Assembly (NCBI GenBank): GCA_020809705.1
Contig: CP085832.1
Location: 744,001-808,000 of the forward strand
Source of the DNA: Calonectria ilicicola
Taxonomy: Eukaryota > Ascomycota > Sordariomycetes > Hypocreales > Nectriaceae
Length of the DNA stretch: 64,000 nucleotides
Reading direction: 5' to 3'
Each line of letters begins with the position of its first letter. Positions within the stretch are counted from its first letter, which is position 1. Position numbers and translations under genes: made by a program. This document shows, one piece after another, positions 11,712 through 22,838 of this stretch. A model generated the notes under the pieces. The model did not search any database. It was not told the DNA's origin and saw nothing but the letters and a program-made list of their open reading frames with translations.

Positions 11712-14700
11712 GCTCCCAATTATCATCCCCCAAATCCATCTCCAAACGGTTGGTGGTGCAAACTTTTGTCTCGCTAGCAATGAAAGGACTGGCGACTCAG
11801 AAGATGAATTTCCTTCCAACATATCCGATGGCCCTCTTTTCCTTAAACCCTTCGGGGTTGTTATATATTATATCTCATCTTGAAATACTTTCCGATTGGC
11901 GATAAAAACGATGTCGCACTGGGGCTGTCTGAGTTCATGGCCTTCTAACACCTCGAAACTATAATTAACACAACAATCAACTAACAAAGGAGAGGCTTGA
12001 GAAGATAATCGCGCGCCTACCCCAGACAACGAATCTGCACCCAGTCCTCAGCATTTTCGGGCCAATTGTTGCCGTCACCTTGCCCACAACCTACTTCAAC
12101 CTATACTCACAACAACTTCGCATTCAGCTCCTATTCTCGAGCCAATTTCTGCTGTCACACTATCTTTTACATCAATCTTTACTATTTTTGGATAAACTAT
12201 TGCTATCACAATGCCTATTATCTACATCAATCTATCTTCATCCACGCAACGCGGTGCGGTGACATTCACCCAGAATGCTCTCAGCTCTCCGACTGCCAAT
12301 ACACGTTCCACAACCGATGAGGTTGCTGGAGCTCCCTACAAAAGCATACGAAACTAAAAACGACACAGCGTGGTGCTAATTAGCACACAATTACCTACAG
12401 CCACAAACACAAGCAGGACAAACCTATCAGTGTGAGCGAAGACGAAATGTTTTGGACTTGGACCAAACCGCTTCTCCTTCATTAACAAGAAATTGAGTCA
12501 CAAGGATTATATTTAAAAATGAACGCCTTTATCAAATCTGCACACTGAAGAGCAACAGCGCCGAATACACCGAGTCCTACTATTCCATCGCATTTGTGGC
12601 CTCCAAGTTGTATGATTATCTAAATGGAATAACCTATCGCCCTGCTTTAGGTCTACAGCAGATTCAAATACAAATAACTTTGGGATGAAGCCTCTGAAGA
12701 CTGTCCGTTCGAGATCTTACTCAAGACAGCGCTGCATTTCCCTTTATAATGCATCTCATTGTGAAACTTCAGCAACATTAGAGCCATGCAACAGACAATT
12801 CTGATTGGTCAATTTAGGCTTCAGGAAGCGGCCTTTGCGATCAATCGCAGCCTAAAACCATCTTTAAGAGTGGACTTCCATACCATTCGTCGAAATGGGA
12901 GATTCGAAAGGCCAGCTACCAACCCTAAACTCTGTCAGTTTGCGACCAGCACCTGGTAGGCAGGAATGTTCTCGAGCCAGTCATACACCGAGACATATGC
13001 AAATGACAAAAAAGTACTACAGAAAAATGACTTTTTCTCAATCCATCCTAGAGCTGGCGGGGGGTTCTCGAGCCAAGCCCCCGGAGATTTTGCGGCATCA
13101 AACTCGAATTCTCCCACGATATTAGGACCAAAACATTTATCTTGGCTGGACCCTGTCATTTTCCTTGACGAGCATCCCGAATTTCGATTTCCACCAACCT
13201 AATCTACAAACCAACTTCATTTTAGAGCAAAGATCTCTGGCGGATTTGAGGCCCAGGGGGGTCTCTAAGACACCCCAGGATTCAAGATCGAGCGGATGCG
13301 ATAACGATCAAAAGATGCAATTAATTCAACGTGCGCTATATTTTGCCCGCGAGAGGTTCACCAACTTGCTGATAGCAACGAGCAGAAACTTTGAGTTTCA
13401 ATTTTCATGATAACATGCCATATTGAGGATTCTTGGGCACAAAAGTCACCGTACGATCAAGATATTTCGAAACTCGGGCGTCGTGTGTGATATTTTCGGC
13501 CGCCTTTGCCCAATATCTTTCTGAGCTTGGAACCGTTGCCATTTTCGTCTGCTAGCCGGCCAAGCGTCCCATCTCCAGTCTCCTTAAGAGCCCGTGAAGT
13601 AAAGAAACCTGAGGACTGTTGAGGAATTAGATTCGGACGATAATCCCGACTACAGGGGCGCTCAGGTCTGAACAAGGTAATGAGACCAAGCCCAAGCTCA
13701 ACGTCTTCGGGGAGAAGAAACCACTGTGATCTTGCAATTGAGATCTCTCGACCAAGTCTTATCCTTCCGCTTTGGACTTGGGTGCGTGTGCACCCAGAGC
13801 ATCATTAATCTCTCATACCCTTCATGTGGCTATCGAACACATGTTCCAGGTGTCTTGGCACGGCTGCGACCCATCTCCTCAATGAATCATACTCCGGTTG
13901 GGTAACGGGGTCTTCGCAAATATTTTACCAGCCACTGCAGCCGTTATCACGCTGATTGAAAGCCGTTTGGCTCTATTCCCTATTCATGAACTATTGGGTC
14001 TACAATATACCTGACCTTCATTCCATGTGCCTCTTCGGAGTCAACCAACTATTAGAGGGACACTGTACTATGGCCCATACCCTATGAAACGTGTCAAACA
14101 ACCCATTGAACATTACGGGTTTGCCCACGATCAATCATCCGAAAAGGATTAACATTGTCTCCGATGAGTTAGCCAGCAAGGCAAACTCAATCAAGGCCAC
14201 TAACGCAGTCGGCTATTGGTCCTAATAACTTAGGGAGGATCAAGACTCCCCGTGCGAGATCAATGCCCTGCGATCATCAAGAAATACTGCAATCCTGTCC
14301 CTGATTCAAAAATGTTTCCAGAGATGCACTTTGCAATAATTTCGCCGCATTTGAACAGCTATGGCTACTTCTCATGAGTCAAACAAGACACCCAGGGTCG
14401 TTTCTGGTTACTTCAACATCCGTGAGATTCACAAAGCTCAGAGCGCTCTGTTCTTTAGTGAGAACTATTCTGCCTGCACATTGTCAAACGAATAAAACCG
14501 TCAGATTTTGGATGCGTTGCGGAGTTCGAAGTCCACCAATTCTTTGCCTTCTACTGGCTTCGGCCCATTCACAGAGCAGCACCATGAACAACCTAGCCAA
14601 TTCAGCTGGAGGGACACTGACTTTGGAGTCGCGAAATACGAAACAACGGAATATAAGTGCTTTCACCCTAACTTAGCCAATACATTTGGTGAAAAAAGCG

Positions 14701-15587
14701 ATGCGACGACAGGTGACTGGGAACCGCACCACCGTTTATTGAGCATCAAACAATATTTTGGGTAGAGTGGGTAGTTTGCAAGGACCCATTTCTGCAAAAA
14801 GAGCTTATCCCAGAGGAAGAACTGCACGACAAGGCAAAGATTGATAAACCTTGGTCCGTCTGATTGCGGTTGGCATACCAGATGATAAAGTCTCTACAAC
14901 AAGCCACACCAATTGACCATCGCCTCCTCATTTTAGAGGACCAGTCATTATCCTTGATCAAGATCTGCCAACAGGAAGTGGTGAGGTGCAAAGGGGCAGG
15001 AAATGTCTGGGAGTACATTGTCCTGTTCCCTGAAACCTTTTCCGCAAGATCGCCCGTCCGTATCATGACCATGGAGCAAGCCAAAAATTTGCTGGGCAGC
15101 TAAGGAAGTTGGTAAGCTTTTTCTTAGTCGTTTGTAAAAAGTAAAAGTACTAACATACCCTAGGCAACAATAATTTTGGGACTTGACGAGACTCCTGATA
15201 CCCAAGTATTCTATACCCAACAACCACGCCTCATAGAGTATCAGGTCTGCTAATGCAGAAACCACAAGCCGTTGTCAATAGGTCTACCGGGGACAGGATT
15301 GTACGTGGTAGATGATCGTGGCATGGGCAAGATATTCACGACATTCGGTGTGTCATTGCGCTAGTTCGGTTGCTATAGTTGAATCGCCGTCACATCAACG
15401 AAAACCTGCATCTGCATTTTTCGGAAAAGGACTCCAACATCCGCAGAAAAGTTTTCTATCTCTATAACACGTCAGCCTGGTTCGACTTTATATATCTCTG
15501 AGCCTGGCGACCCCCTGGCCGAACTTAAGCAAAAGCTACCAAATAGGCCATTTTTAATCATCGCACAGAAAAGTCTTTTAGATCAGT

Positions 15588-16043
15588 GTGTACAAAAGGC
15601 CCACACCTTCTTTCATCCAAGGATTTCGGACGAGGGCTACCCGTGTCCCCATCACAGCCGGAGCCGAGGCTAGTGCCGCGAGAAACAAATCCAGTGAGCA
15701 CTCGTTCGAAACGGCACCCGGCATCGTTTTCGCATATCAGGTTCACATAGTGCGTGGCAAGGTCCCGTCCGGGGATCTCTTTGATCATAAGAGTGCTTTC
15801 CTGACGAGCAAGGGTCTAAATGAGCCTTTCGTAACCATCACAATGCTCGAAGATGAAAAGGAGAGTACTCCGATGTTGGATGCTGATGAGTATTTACACC
15901 GTCAGGTTGACAGCCCTAATACTAGCCGAGGTAAAGCTTCCCCAAGCAACCTCGAAAAGGGTCAAGGGACTCCAAAACACCCTGCGCTTGAGGCGATCAG
16001 CGGTAGCCCCGTCACCGGAGGACGAGGAAGCTTGTTTCCGTGA
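15588..16043 (+). CDS. 151-codon ORF, possible relic, unrecognised
   Basis: One of the two longest open frames in the gene-poor tract. It contains a protein-like core (PGIVFAYQVHIVRGK, then GDLFDHKSAFLTS) and a Ser/Pro/Lys-rich tail. The annotated first codon is not ATG, and no upstream promoter or splice signals decide a start. I do not recognise the family. It could be a terminal exon of a decayed gene. Confidence 0.2.
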   Translation: MYKRPTPSFIQGFRTRATRVPITAGAEASAARNKSSEHSFETAPGIVFAYQVHIVRGKVPSGDLFDHKSAFLTSKGLNEPFVTITMLEDEKESTPMLDADEYLHRQVDSPNTSRGKASPSNLEKGQGTPKHPALEAISGSPVTGGRGSLFP

Positions 16044-19000
16044 GAATCAATGTCCAAGGCGAAAAGCAGACGCCAGAGTGAATTATCACTAGTGGTTTGA
16101 TGAAGATTGACTTCCTTGTGAGGATAGCCATTTGGAGGATAATAAGGATCTTATATCGGCGATTCTATCGGATCATGAAGTGGAAGCTGGACGCGAAACC
16201 ATGTCTAGCTTCACTTAGTCGTGGGAGGCCTCGAAGGCACCACGCAGATCGTTGTTGAAAAATCATGCCAAGGTTGGATTCAACACTGATGGCCTTTTTG
16301 GTATACACAGTGATGGCGATTCGGGATTTTCCCTTCCTAGAAGCAACCTTGAAGTCGACTATTTTCGCATTCTCCACGAAAATCCCATCTTTCGACGAAC
16401 AAACCAACAACCGCCAATCTAAACTCGGCCAGTGGACCACATGGAACACAATTCTAGTCCTTTCGGTGGCCTTGAGTCTCAGTTCTATGCATAAAACAGC
16501 ACTTTACATCATGCTGGATACTCACAGTCTACAAAGATTCTGAAGCTGAACACCCAGCCAGCCGCAAAACCTCAACCAGAGAACACCTACATTTGAGAAG
16601 CATGAAGAAAATATTGTCATTCAGAAGCTACAGTCCAAGCTTCGCAAAAACAAAAGCAAACTCTAGGAAAGCAAAACGGTTTCAGTATTCCAAATGATCC
16701 AAAATCGGCCCAATCTGGTAAAAACACACTTTTATTCCTACCATCGTGGAGTTTGTCGAAAGCACACGCGTAAAGTCGACCCGATCCGACCCTCCCCTGA
16801 GCAGTCCGCTTCCATTTCTTGTGGAATTACCTCGCTGCAAAACATTGTTCATCACACGCTCACTAGACGACCACCAAGACCCTACAAGATTGGGTGATTT
16901 GATTGCTGTTACATCCGGTATACCATGGTTTGGGCAAACTCCTTCGATGTCTTGGATAGTACAATATCATTTATTCATTAAACACCAGACAAGATTGACC
17001 CCTGATCCATATCCTCACATACGTCAAAACAAAGCTTCTTCACGAAATCCAGCATTTCGCGGATCGCCTAAACTTTGGTGGGAGACATGGCACGGGAATA
17101 TTTGCACATCTTCAAGACAGTTGTCATGTCACTCGCTCAACAATACGTCAACACCGATGATGAAGTTCTAAATTCCATCGGTGTTCTGTCAGTTTTCATT
17201 TCTCATTTACCTTCTACAAAGATTACGCAAATATGTTGGGTCAGTTAGGGTCAGTCTTGGTTGTCTGGAGTCGACTTGACCGGGAGGGGGATATTATGAT
17301 GTATTTCTTCATTAGCTTGGCAATTGTAATTTTAGAACCTCACTCAAATCAAGCCCACAATTACCCTTGCTTCCTTTGCTCAAAAAATTGTCGACTGCTA
17401 CCAATAACAGCATCTCCTTTGCACCTCGTATTGGGATTCTGTGGGGCATTCCTAAATACGCGCGTTCATCAGGCGCCTGCAGCCCAGAGCCCTCCTTTGC
17501 ATCGTATTCGAGGTGCTCTCAAAGGAGCGCATAATTACCGGCATTGAATACACGTATCGCGCAGCTTGTGTGAAACGTACTCGTACATTTTACAGGGTTT
17601 ATCGGTAGTCAAGGCCACAGTCGATGGAGGGATAATCTTGCTTCAAACCCTTGGCTTATCGTCTGAGGTGCACATTTTTCATGACAGAAAAAATGATCAT
17701 CCAAAGTAGCCCATGTCTTAGTTTTTCTAGCGCGATTTAAGGGCAAAATAGTTTTCAGAGCCCGTCGCTTCCGATGTTGCGGTGCTGGAGAAATACATAA
17801 ATGGTCTACAAGTTCTGCATTGGGGCCCTTCTGGGTGCAGCTCCTTCATTCCTTTTTGAAGTTTCAATTTTACTTCGAGTCAATTTATTCTTTTTAATTA
17901 TGTTTATCCATTATTTCACATTTGCGATCAGGTCGTGATCCTCTGGCATGCTTGGGCTGGATTGACACCATACTGTACATTCACCCTACTCATCAATTAC
18001 CAATAAAAAGCAGCCTCCCTCCTGCTGATAAATGCTTACCCGCTCATTCAGAACAAGTCCAAGCACAGACAGTGTGGCTTGGGAGCAAAATAGCACCGAT
18101 ATCCTGTCCTTCTGGCGCAAGCGCGATTGAACATCGATCTGCTAGGAACATACGATGCTCCATCCCTGTTATATCAAAGAATCGACAAATAGGCGCTTCA
18201 ATCTTAAAAAAGGCAAAAATTACCCGAGACCGCAGCTTTGGATAAGCCATGGATTAATAATACAAGGATGGCGGCCTCACAATTGTCCTCTTGGCAAGGG
18301 ACCTGGTTGGTTAGCCAGCGAGTTTCACCGAGGTCGTGCTCGATTAACCTTTTCAGAATCTTCAGAATAAACTACACGTCAGCGGGGAAACTAATCAAGG
18401 ACACCGACCTCGCATCGGATCACCCCATTCGTTACGTTGAACCTCCGCTAAGTGTCCACCTGGCGAAGTCAACCAGAATGTCCCCCACACTTAAAAAATA
18501 ACTAGCGTCCGCCCGTATCTCTCCTTGGGGGTCAGCCAGAACCTTTTGAGTTTCCTGTACCTTAGCTGGATATCGTCTCAATCACGGACCCGTCACAAAT
18601 GACAACTCTCGGCACATCGGCAAGTCAAATTGAGTGTCTTACAGCACGAGCATTGACTTCCGGTAAGACCAACAACACCACGAACTCAGGAGTACATATG
18701 GGGAGATAACTGTGCATGTGACCGACGATCTCCACTCATGTACGCACAGGTTATGGACATGGTTTATGATGTAATGGCGTGTCAAGGAGGTTAGTTTTCG
18801 GACCTGGAGCCGAATGGTGGAGCTTAGAGAAGGTGTTTAATTTGGCGAGATTTTTTGCCATGCCGGACAAGCCGCCGGAGATAATACTTTCAAGCGAACG
18901 GGTTTCGACTGGAATATGAGCCTGATTGGTAGGAAGTTGTGTTTGGAGCAAGGTACTCTGTGCGTTGAGAAGCCATGGCCATGGCGACTCATCTATCACT

Positions 19001-19191
19001 TACAAGTGGCGGAAAGCTTCATGGCAGAGAGAGCATGAACTCAAGATCAAGACCATCTCGTCGGCGGTTACAATGATGCCGCCAACCAATGCCTCATGGG
19101 TTTATACGCCAAAACCGGCCTGGGGAAATGAACGATGCGAGGGATGGGATTCTCTGTTTTTTCCTAGGGTGTGGTGATTGCGTCAGCTCAT

Positions 19192-19224
19192 GGGGCACCG
19201 TGCCTGAAATGGGGCAAAGTGCCC
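19192..19224. promoter_or_regulatory. Tandem palindromes GGGGCA-N2/3-TGCC
   Basis: GGGGCACCGTGCC (19192-19204) and GGGGCAAAGTGCCC (19211-19224) are two imperfect copies of one palindrome, 19 bp apart start to start. They lie just upstream of a TATA-like element and about 270-300 bp before the Zn2Cys6 gene. This looks like an operator for a dimeric regulator, possibly the gene's own product. The binder is unknown. Confidence 0.35.
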
Positions 19225-19237
19225 AGCCCTTAATCGC

Positions 19238-19245
19238 TATTTAAA
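19238..19245 (+). promoter_or_regulatory. TATA-like element
   Basis: TATTTAAA, 246 bp upstream of the ATG at 19491 of the Zn2Cys6 regulator gene and 14 bp after the tandem palindromes. Confidence 0.35.
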
Positions 19246-19490
19246 GCTACTCCAGTGCCGGATTCCGGAGCAATTAGGCTTAATCCCGGGGTGAGCAACG
19301 TCCTAATTTCTGCCAGGCTCGACCGCCCAGATTCCTGCGATACCCTGCGGGCCGATTGTCGTCGTCATGCAGCGCCAAGACCGCGTGGTGTTCTGAAATT
19401 AATTGATAGGGATATCGCCGAAGATGCTCTTTGTATCGCCAGACGGGTGATTTTTCGTCATCTCCCACGCACCAAAAGAAGGGGCAAAAA

Positions 19491-20765
19491 ATGCCTTCTC
19501 AGCGTCACTACCAAGGCCTGGGTGCCGACCGGACCTTTGCGAGCGACACTGAGACGCCCCGGTTGCGACGAGTGCACAAAAAGTCGCGGGCAGGCTGCCA
19601 CGAGTGCAAGCGTCGCCATCTCAAATGCGACGAGGCGCGTCCAGCCTGTTCGCGCTGCACCAGAGGAAAACGCAGCTGCAGATATCCCGAGTCGGCGCGA
19701 AACTCGACTCCTCCGCCGTCTGCACCCCACAGTGAAGCCGTTTCCCACACCAGCGGCCCCGAGGACGACGCAAATGCCGTACCATCTCCATCCGCCACCG
19801 AGGCCGTCAACGACTTTGTGCTTCTTTGCATCGGCGAAGATGGAGAGTTGCCCATTAGTGGCTGGCCCCTAACCCGCGAGCAGGTGGCTCTAGTAAAGCA
19901 CGCTGAAGACAACTACCTCCCATTCGGCTCTGGCGATGAGATTGCCAGGGCGCTTGTAAAGGAAGTCGTCCAAACTGCCTGGACAGCTCCATATCTAATG
20001 GACCTCATCATGTCTCTTGCATCACTCCACTTGGCCGAGCTCAATCCCTCTCAAAACGCCATGTACCGCCAGCAAGCAATGCAATTGCAAACACGCGGGT
20101 TGACCCAATTTAACGAGGCCAAAGAAGATGTTCAGACCGACGCTTGCCTGGCGATGTTTTTATTCTCTTCTTTCATTGGCACAACCGTCTTATACGAGAC
20201 GCTACGTCATCGCCATGACTTCAACGACTTTTTAGACTATTTTGTGTCGTACTTGCATCTCCACCGCGGCGTGAGCGCCATTACAGCCGGTGCATGGCCC
20301 AGAATCACAAAGACGCAAATAGTGAGCATACACAACTCATTCCCTTCCACTGAGGAGACGGAGGCTCTCATAGAGAAAGGCATAGAATGCGAAGAACTGG
20401 ATGAAATGCTCGAACACTGCGACCTAGGCCCAGTTGCGCTTGAAACCTGTCGCAGTACCGTCCACTTCCTCCGTCGCTCTTTTGCCATCTACCATCACCT
20501 CTCGCACTCCAACAGACACAGATCATCTAGCGCAATGGCGTTTGCCGTCCGGATAAAATCCGTATTCGTTGACCTCATTGATCAGCGACAACCAGAAGCT
20601 CTCGTCATTATAGCGCATTATGCTGTCCTCCTTCACTGGTGTCGGGATTATTGGATGTTTGCGGATGGAGGCGCATACATTATTCGCGGCATCACTGAAC
20701 ACCTGGGGAAGTATTGGCACCAATGGTTAAGCTTTCCGAATAAGGAGCTCGAGATTGGAACCTGA
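19491..20765 (+). CDS. Zn2Cys6 transcription factor, UPC2-like type
   Basis: A single-exon gene of 424 aa. The first in-frame ATG is 19491; the frame is open further upstream but only from a TTG. Residues about 36-64 form a canonical binuclear zinc cluster, C-x2-C-x6-C-x6-C-x2-C-x6-C, in the context RAGCHECKRRHLKCDE. That context is typical of the UPC2/sterol-uptake-control-like subgroup. The rest is a helical fungal regulator region with no separate coiled coil visible. The product should be a nuclear DNA-binding activator or repressor. Direct targets are unknown, and a sterol role is not implied by the zinc cluster alone. It stands alone at the right edge of the gene-poor tract, with tandem palindromes in its promoter. 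Confidence 0.88.
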   Translation: MPSQRHYQGLGADRTFASDTETPRLRRVHKKSRAGCHECKRRHLKCDEARPACSRCTRGKRSCRYPESARNSTPPPSAPHSEAVSHTSGPEDDANAVPSPSATEAVNDFVLLCIGEDGELPISGWPLTREQVALVKHAEDNYLPFGSGDEIARALVKEVVQTAWTAPYLMDLIMSLASLHLAELNPSQNAMYRQQAMQLQTRGLTQFNEAKEDVQTDACLAMFLFSSFIGTTVLYETLRHRHDFNDFLDYFVSYLHLHRGVSAITAGAWPRITKTQIVSIHNSFPSTEETEALIEKGIECEELDEMLEHCDLGPVALETCRSTVHFLRRSFAIYHHLSHSNRHRSSSAMAFAVRIKSVFVDLIDQRQPEALVIIAHYAVLLHWCRDYWMFADGGAYIIRGITEHLGKYWHQWLSFPNKELEIGT

Positions 20766-21756
20766 AGCACATCTACCTACCTGATGGTCTCTCAATGGTT
20801 GTTTCGACACCATCCCCATCTCTACAGCCATTAGCCAAGGGTACAATCCAATGAAGGACTTGGTGTTCCCCATATCAACACACCAACCACCCTTGGAAAA
20901 TCCGTCTAATATCATGAAATCAATTCGCGCTCGTCACCCTCCAACGCTCAAATATGCATTACTCTGGTCCGAATTCGGACCCAGAGCGCGAACTTGATCC
21001 ATGGATGAGGCAAGGGCCAGGAGCCTCGTCTCAATACGTAATGACTTTATTTTGACCTAGCCTCGATACATGATGAAGGCTAATGAAGCACTCCCAGTGG
21101 CATACATATTTGGAGGAATTAGACTCACAATGCCACACCAGCACTTCAGGACCTGAGCTATGATCACATGAATAACACGTCATGATCAAAAGTTCATTGT
21201 AAATAGTCGTGAAAAAATTGAATCACAACCACCAGATAACTAAAATTTTGCCACAATTAGGCTGTTCATAAGAACTCTTCCAAGATTCATCCTCGCTTCA
21301 CTTGATTTGAGTGCTATCATCATTTTTCTAACACAGATAGATGTGCTTGATAAACCTGAAGCGGAGAGAATGCATTGGTGTACAAGATTGAAAATGCATC
21401 GTCAGAACAATTCTAACTACATCCTAATTCAGCAATCCTTGACTAAAATTATATTTCCTCCTCCATAGTTAAGCATGAAAGGGCCCAAACTTTCTGCTGG
21501 CCTGAGGTCTGATCGAAAGAGCCTTCGTGCCAATATTGCCTTCACCACGATTCAAACTTTCCGATATGCGACTCGCAACATTTGCAATAAACTTACCGTA
21601 TGGATTAATTGTAAGAAATGAATTTCGGGCAAATAGCAAAGAATAAATACCTAGACATCCCTCTTCGCGAGTAAAATGTACATGGCGCTTCGAGACAATT
21701 TTCTCAAAAGTCTCGTGCATTAAAACCACTGTCCATTCAATACCTCAAGCCACATC
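20766..21756. other. Intergenic, no gene seen
   Basis: About 990 bp of AT-leaning sequence between the Zn2Cys6 gene and the Hce2 gene. Only short open frames are present. I see no repeats or RNA genes. Confidence 0.5.
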
Positions 21757-22227
21757 ATGATAATTCCTCCTGCAGTCGCTTCGGTAGCCAGCACTGCCTG
21801 GCTCTCTATCCTAAATGGCACTAAGCCCTTAGATGCGGCATCTCCTGATCTCTGCGGCTACTGGACTTATCAAGGCAATACATCGGATCAGTCTCCCTCT
21901 ACATCACACTGTCAGAAACTTCTCGCCAAAGTTACGAAGACCCCACGCGTTTCATGGCCCGTCAAAGTAAAGACAGGATATATCACACTCGAGCAAACTG
22001 GAAAATGTGCTTTCGGAGCCAAGGTTATCGCAGGAGGAAACAAAGTCAAAATGGGCCGGCAAGATATTGTCGACATTTTGACATACTCCATTCAAAATTT
22101 TGCACAGGGCGAGAGAATCGGGGCTTATGGAACAGGACGCTGCCAAGGGAAGGATATTTTTATTGACAGCGAGATCGCTTGGTCCATCATGTACAGGGAA
22201 GTCCAGGCCTCGATCTTGCTTCAATGA
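21757..22227 (+). CDS. Hce2-domain secreted protein (Ecp2-type effector homologue)
   Basis: A single exon of 156 aa. From about residue 33 it follows the Hce2 pattern of fungal Ecp2-like proteins: four Cys (33, 52, 84, 129), then GKCAFGAKV, then a helix MGRQDIVDILTYSI, then GERIGAYGTGRCQ and a closing EIAWSIMY. Known Hce2 proteins are secreted by plant-pathogenic, insect-pathogenic and mycoparasitic fungi and are implicated in necrosis or antagonism; their biochemistry is unsettled. The N-terminus (about 20 residues, hydrophobic, without a leading Lys/Arg) is a weak signal peptide. An upstream exon cannot be excluded, and the last few residues (after SIMYRE) could be altered by an unseen splice. 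It sits between two Zn2Cys6 regulators, about 600 bp before the second. Confidence 0.75.
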   Translation: MIIPPAVASVASTAWLSILNGTKPLDAASPDLCGYWTYQGNTSDQSPSTSHCQKLLAKVTKTPRVSWPVKVKTGYITLEQTGKCAFGAKVIAGGNKVKMGRQDIVDILTYSIQNFAQGERIGAYGTGRCQGKDIFIDSEIAWSIMYREVQASILLQ

Positions 22228-22838
22228 TTGGAGGGAGCCTTGCACGTGAAAGAAAGGAAGCCGTATACAAGATGCTGTTGTTTGTATCATCAATTTGTTG
22301 CCTAAGTGTGGGTTGCCAATGGTGTGTTAGCAACTGCCAAGGTCTCAGATTTCGCTGGCATTGATGTAGAAGTTGGGTTCTCTTCAATGAAAGCAGCAGT
22401 TACGATATCTAACCAGCGATCCTTCTGCTTAAAATATACTGTCAGGCGTCCCGAAAGACGCGCGCTTGCCGTCGCAATTTCCGTCCAAAATCAGGCCGTG
22501 CGGAATCTCAAAGCATGAGCGAACCGCTCGGATGCAAATTACATCCGAGGCGGAATCAAATTGCCTCCGTCTGGTTTTTAGTGGGGTTAGGTTGAAGGAT
22601 CCAACCTATGGGAATAGCTTTGTGGAGGGGACTCCTTTTCTTAGGCCAAACTCAAAAGGCAACTTACCAAGTCTGGGGTACAGCTAAAGCCCTGCTTAAT
22701 CATCGCTCTGAGTCTCTAACATGTAGACGGAAGTATTTTATATGGCTAGATTTCTAAACGGCTCCTACTTTTTATCCCACTATGCATTAGATGAGAATGA
22801 CACCATGGTCGAAACTAAAGGCACAAAGCGGATTGATA
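22228..22838. other. Intergenic, promoter of second Zn2Cys6 gene
   Basis: About 600 bp. Contains no convincing ORF. An ATG in good context at 22805 would be out of phase with the zinc-cluster exon unless a poor GTCGGT donor is used. Confidence 0.45.

Larger units (their letters stand above)
5038..19191. other. Gene-poor tract of about 14 kb with only coding relics
   Basis: No supported gene. The longest open frame is 156 codons (9018-9488), about what chance gives over this length. Several stretches read like protein over 60-120 codons and then break by stop or frame change; they are listed separately. CpG is not visibly exhausted and the stretch is not strongly AT-rich, so heavy repeat-induced point mutation is not obvious by eye. 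I found no intact transposase, reverse transcriptase, tRNA or rRNA. The likely explanation is decayed accessory genes and old mobile DNA, but this was not tested by homology search. Confidence 0.5.
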
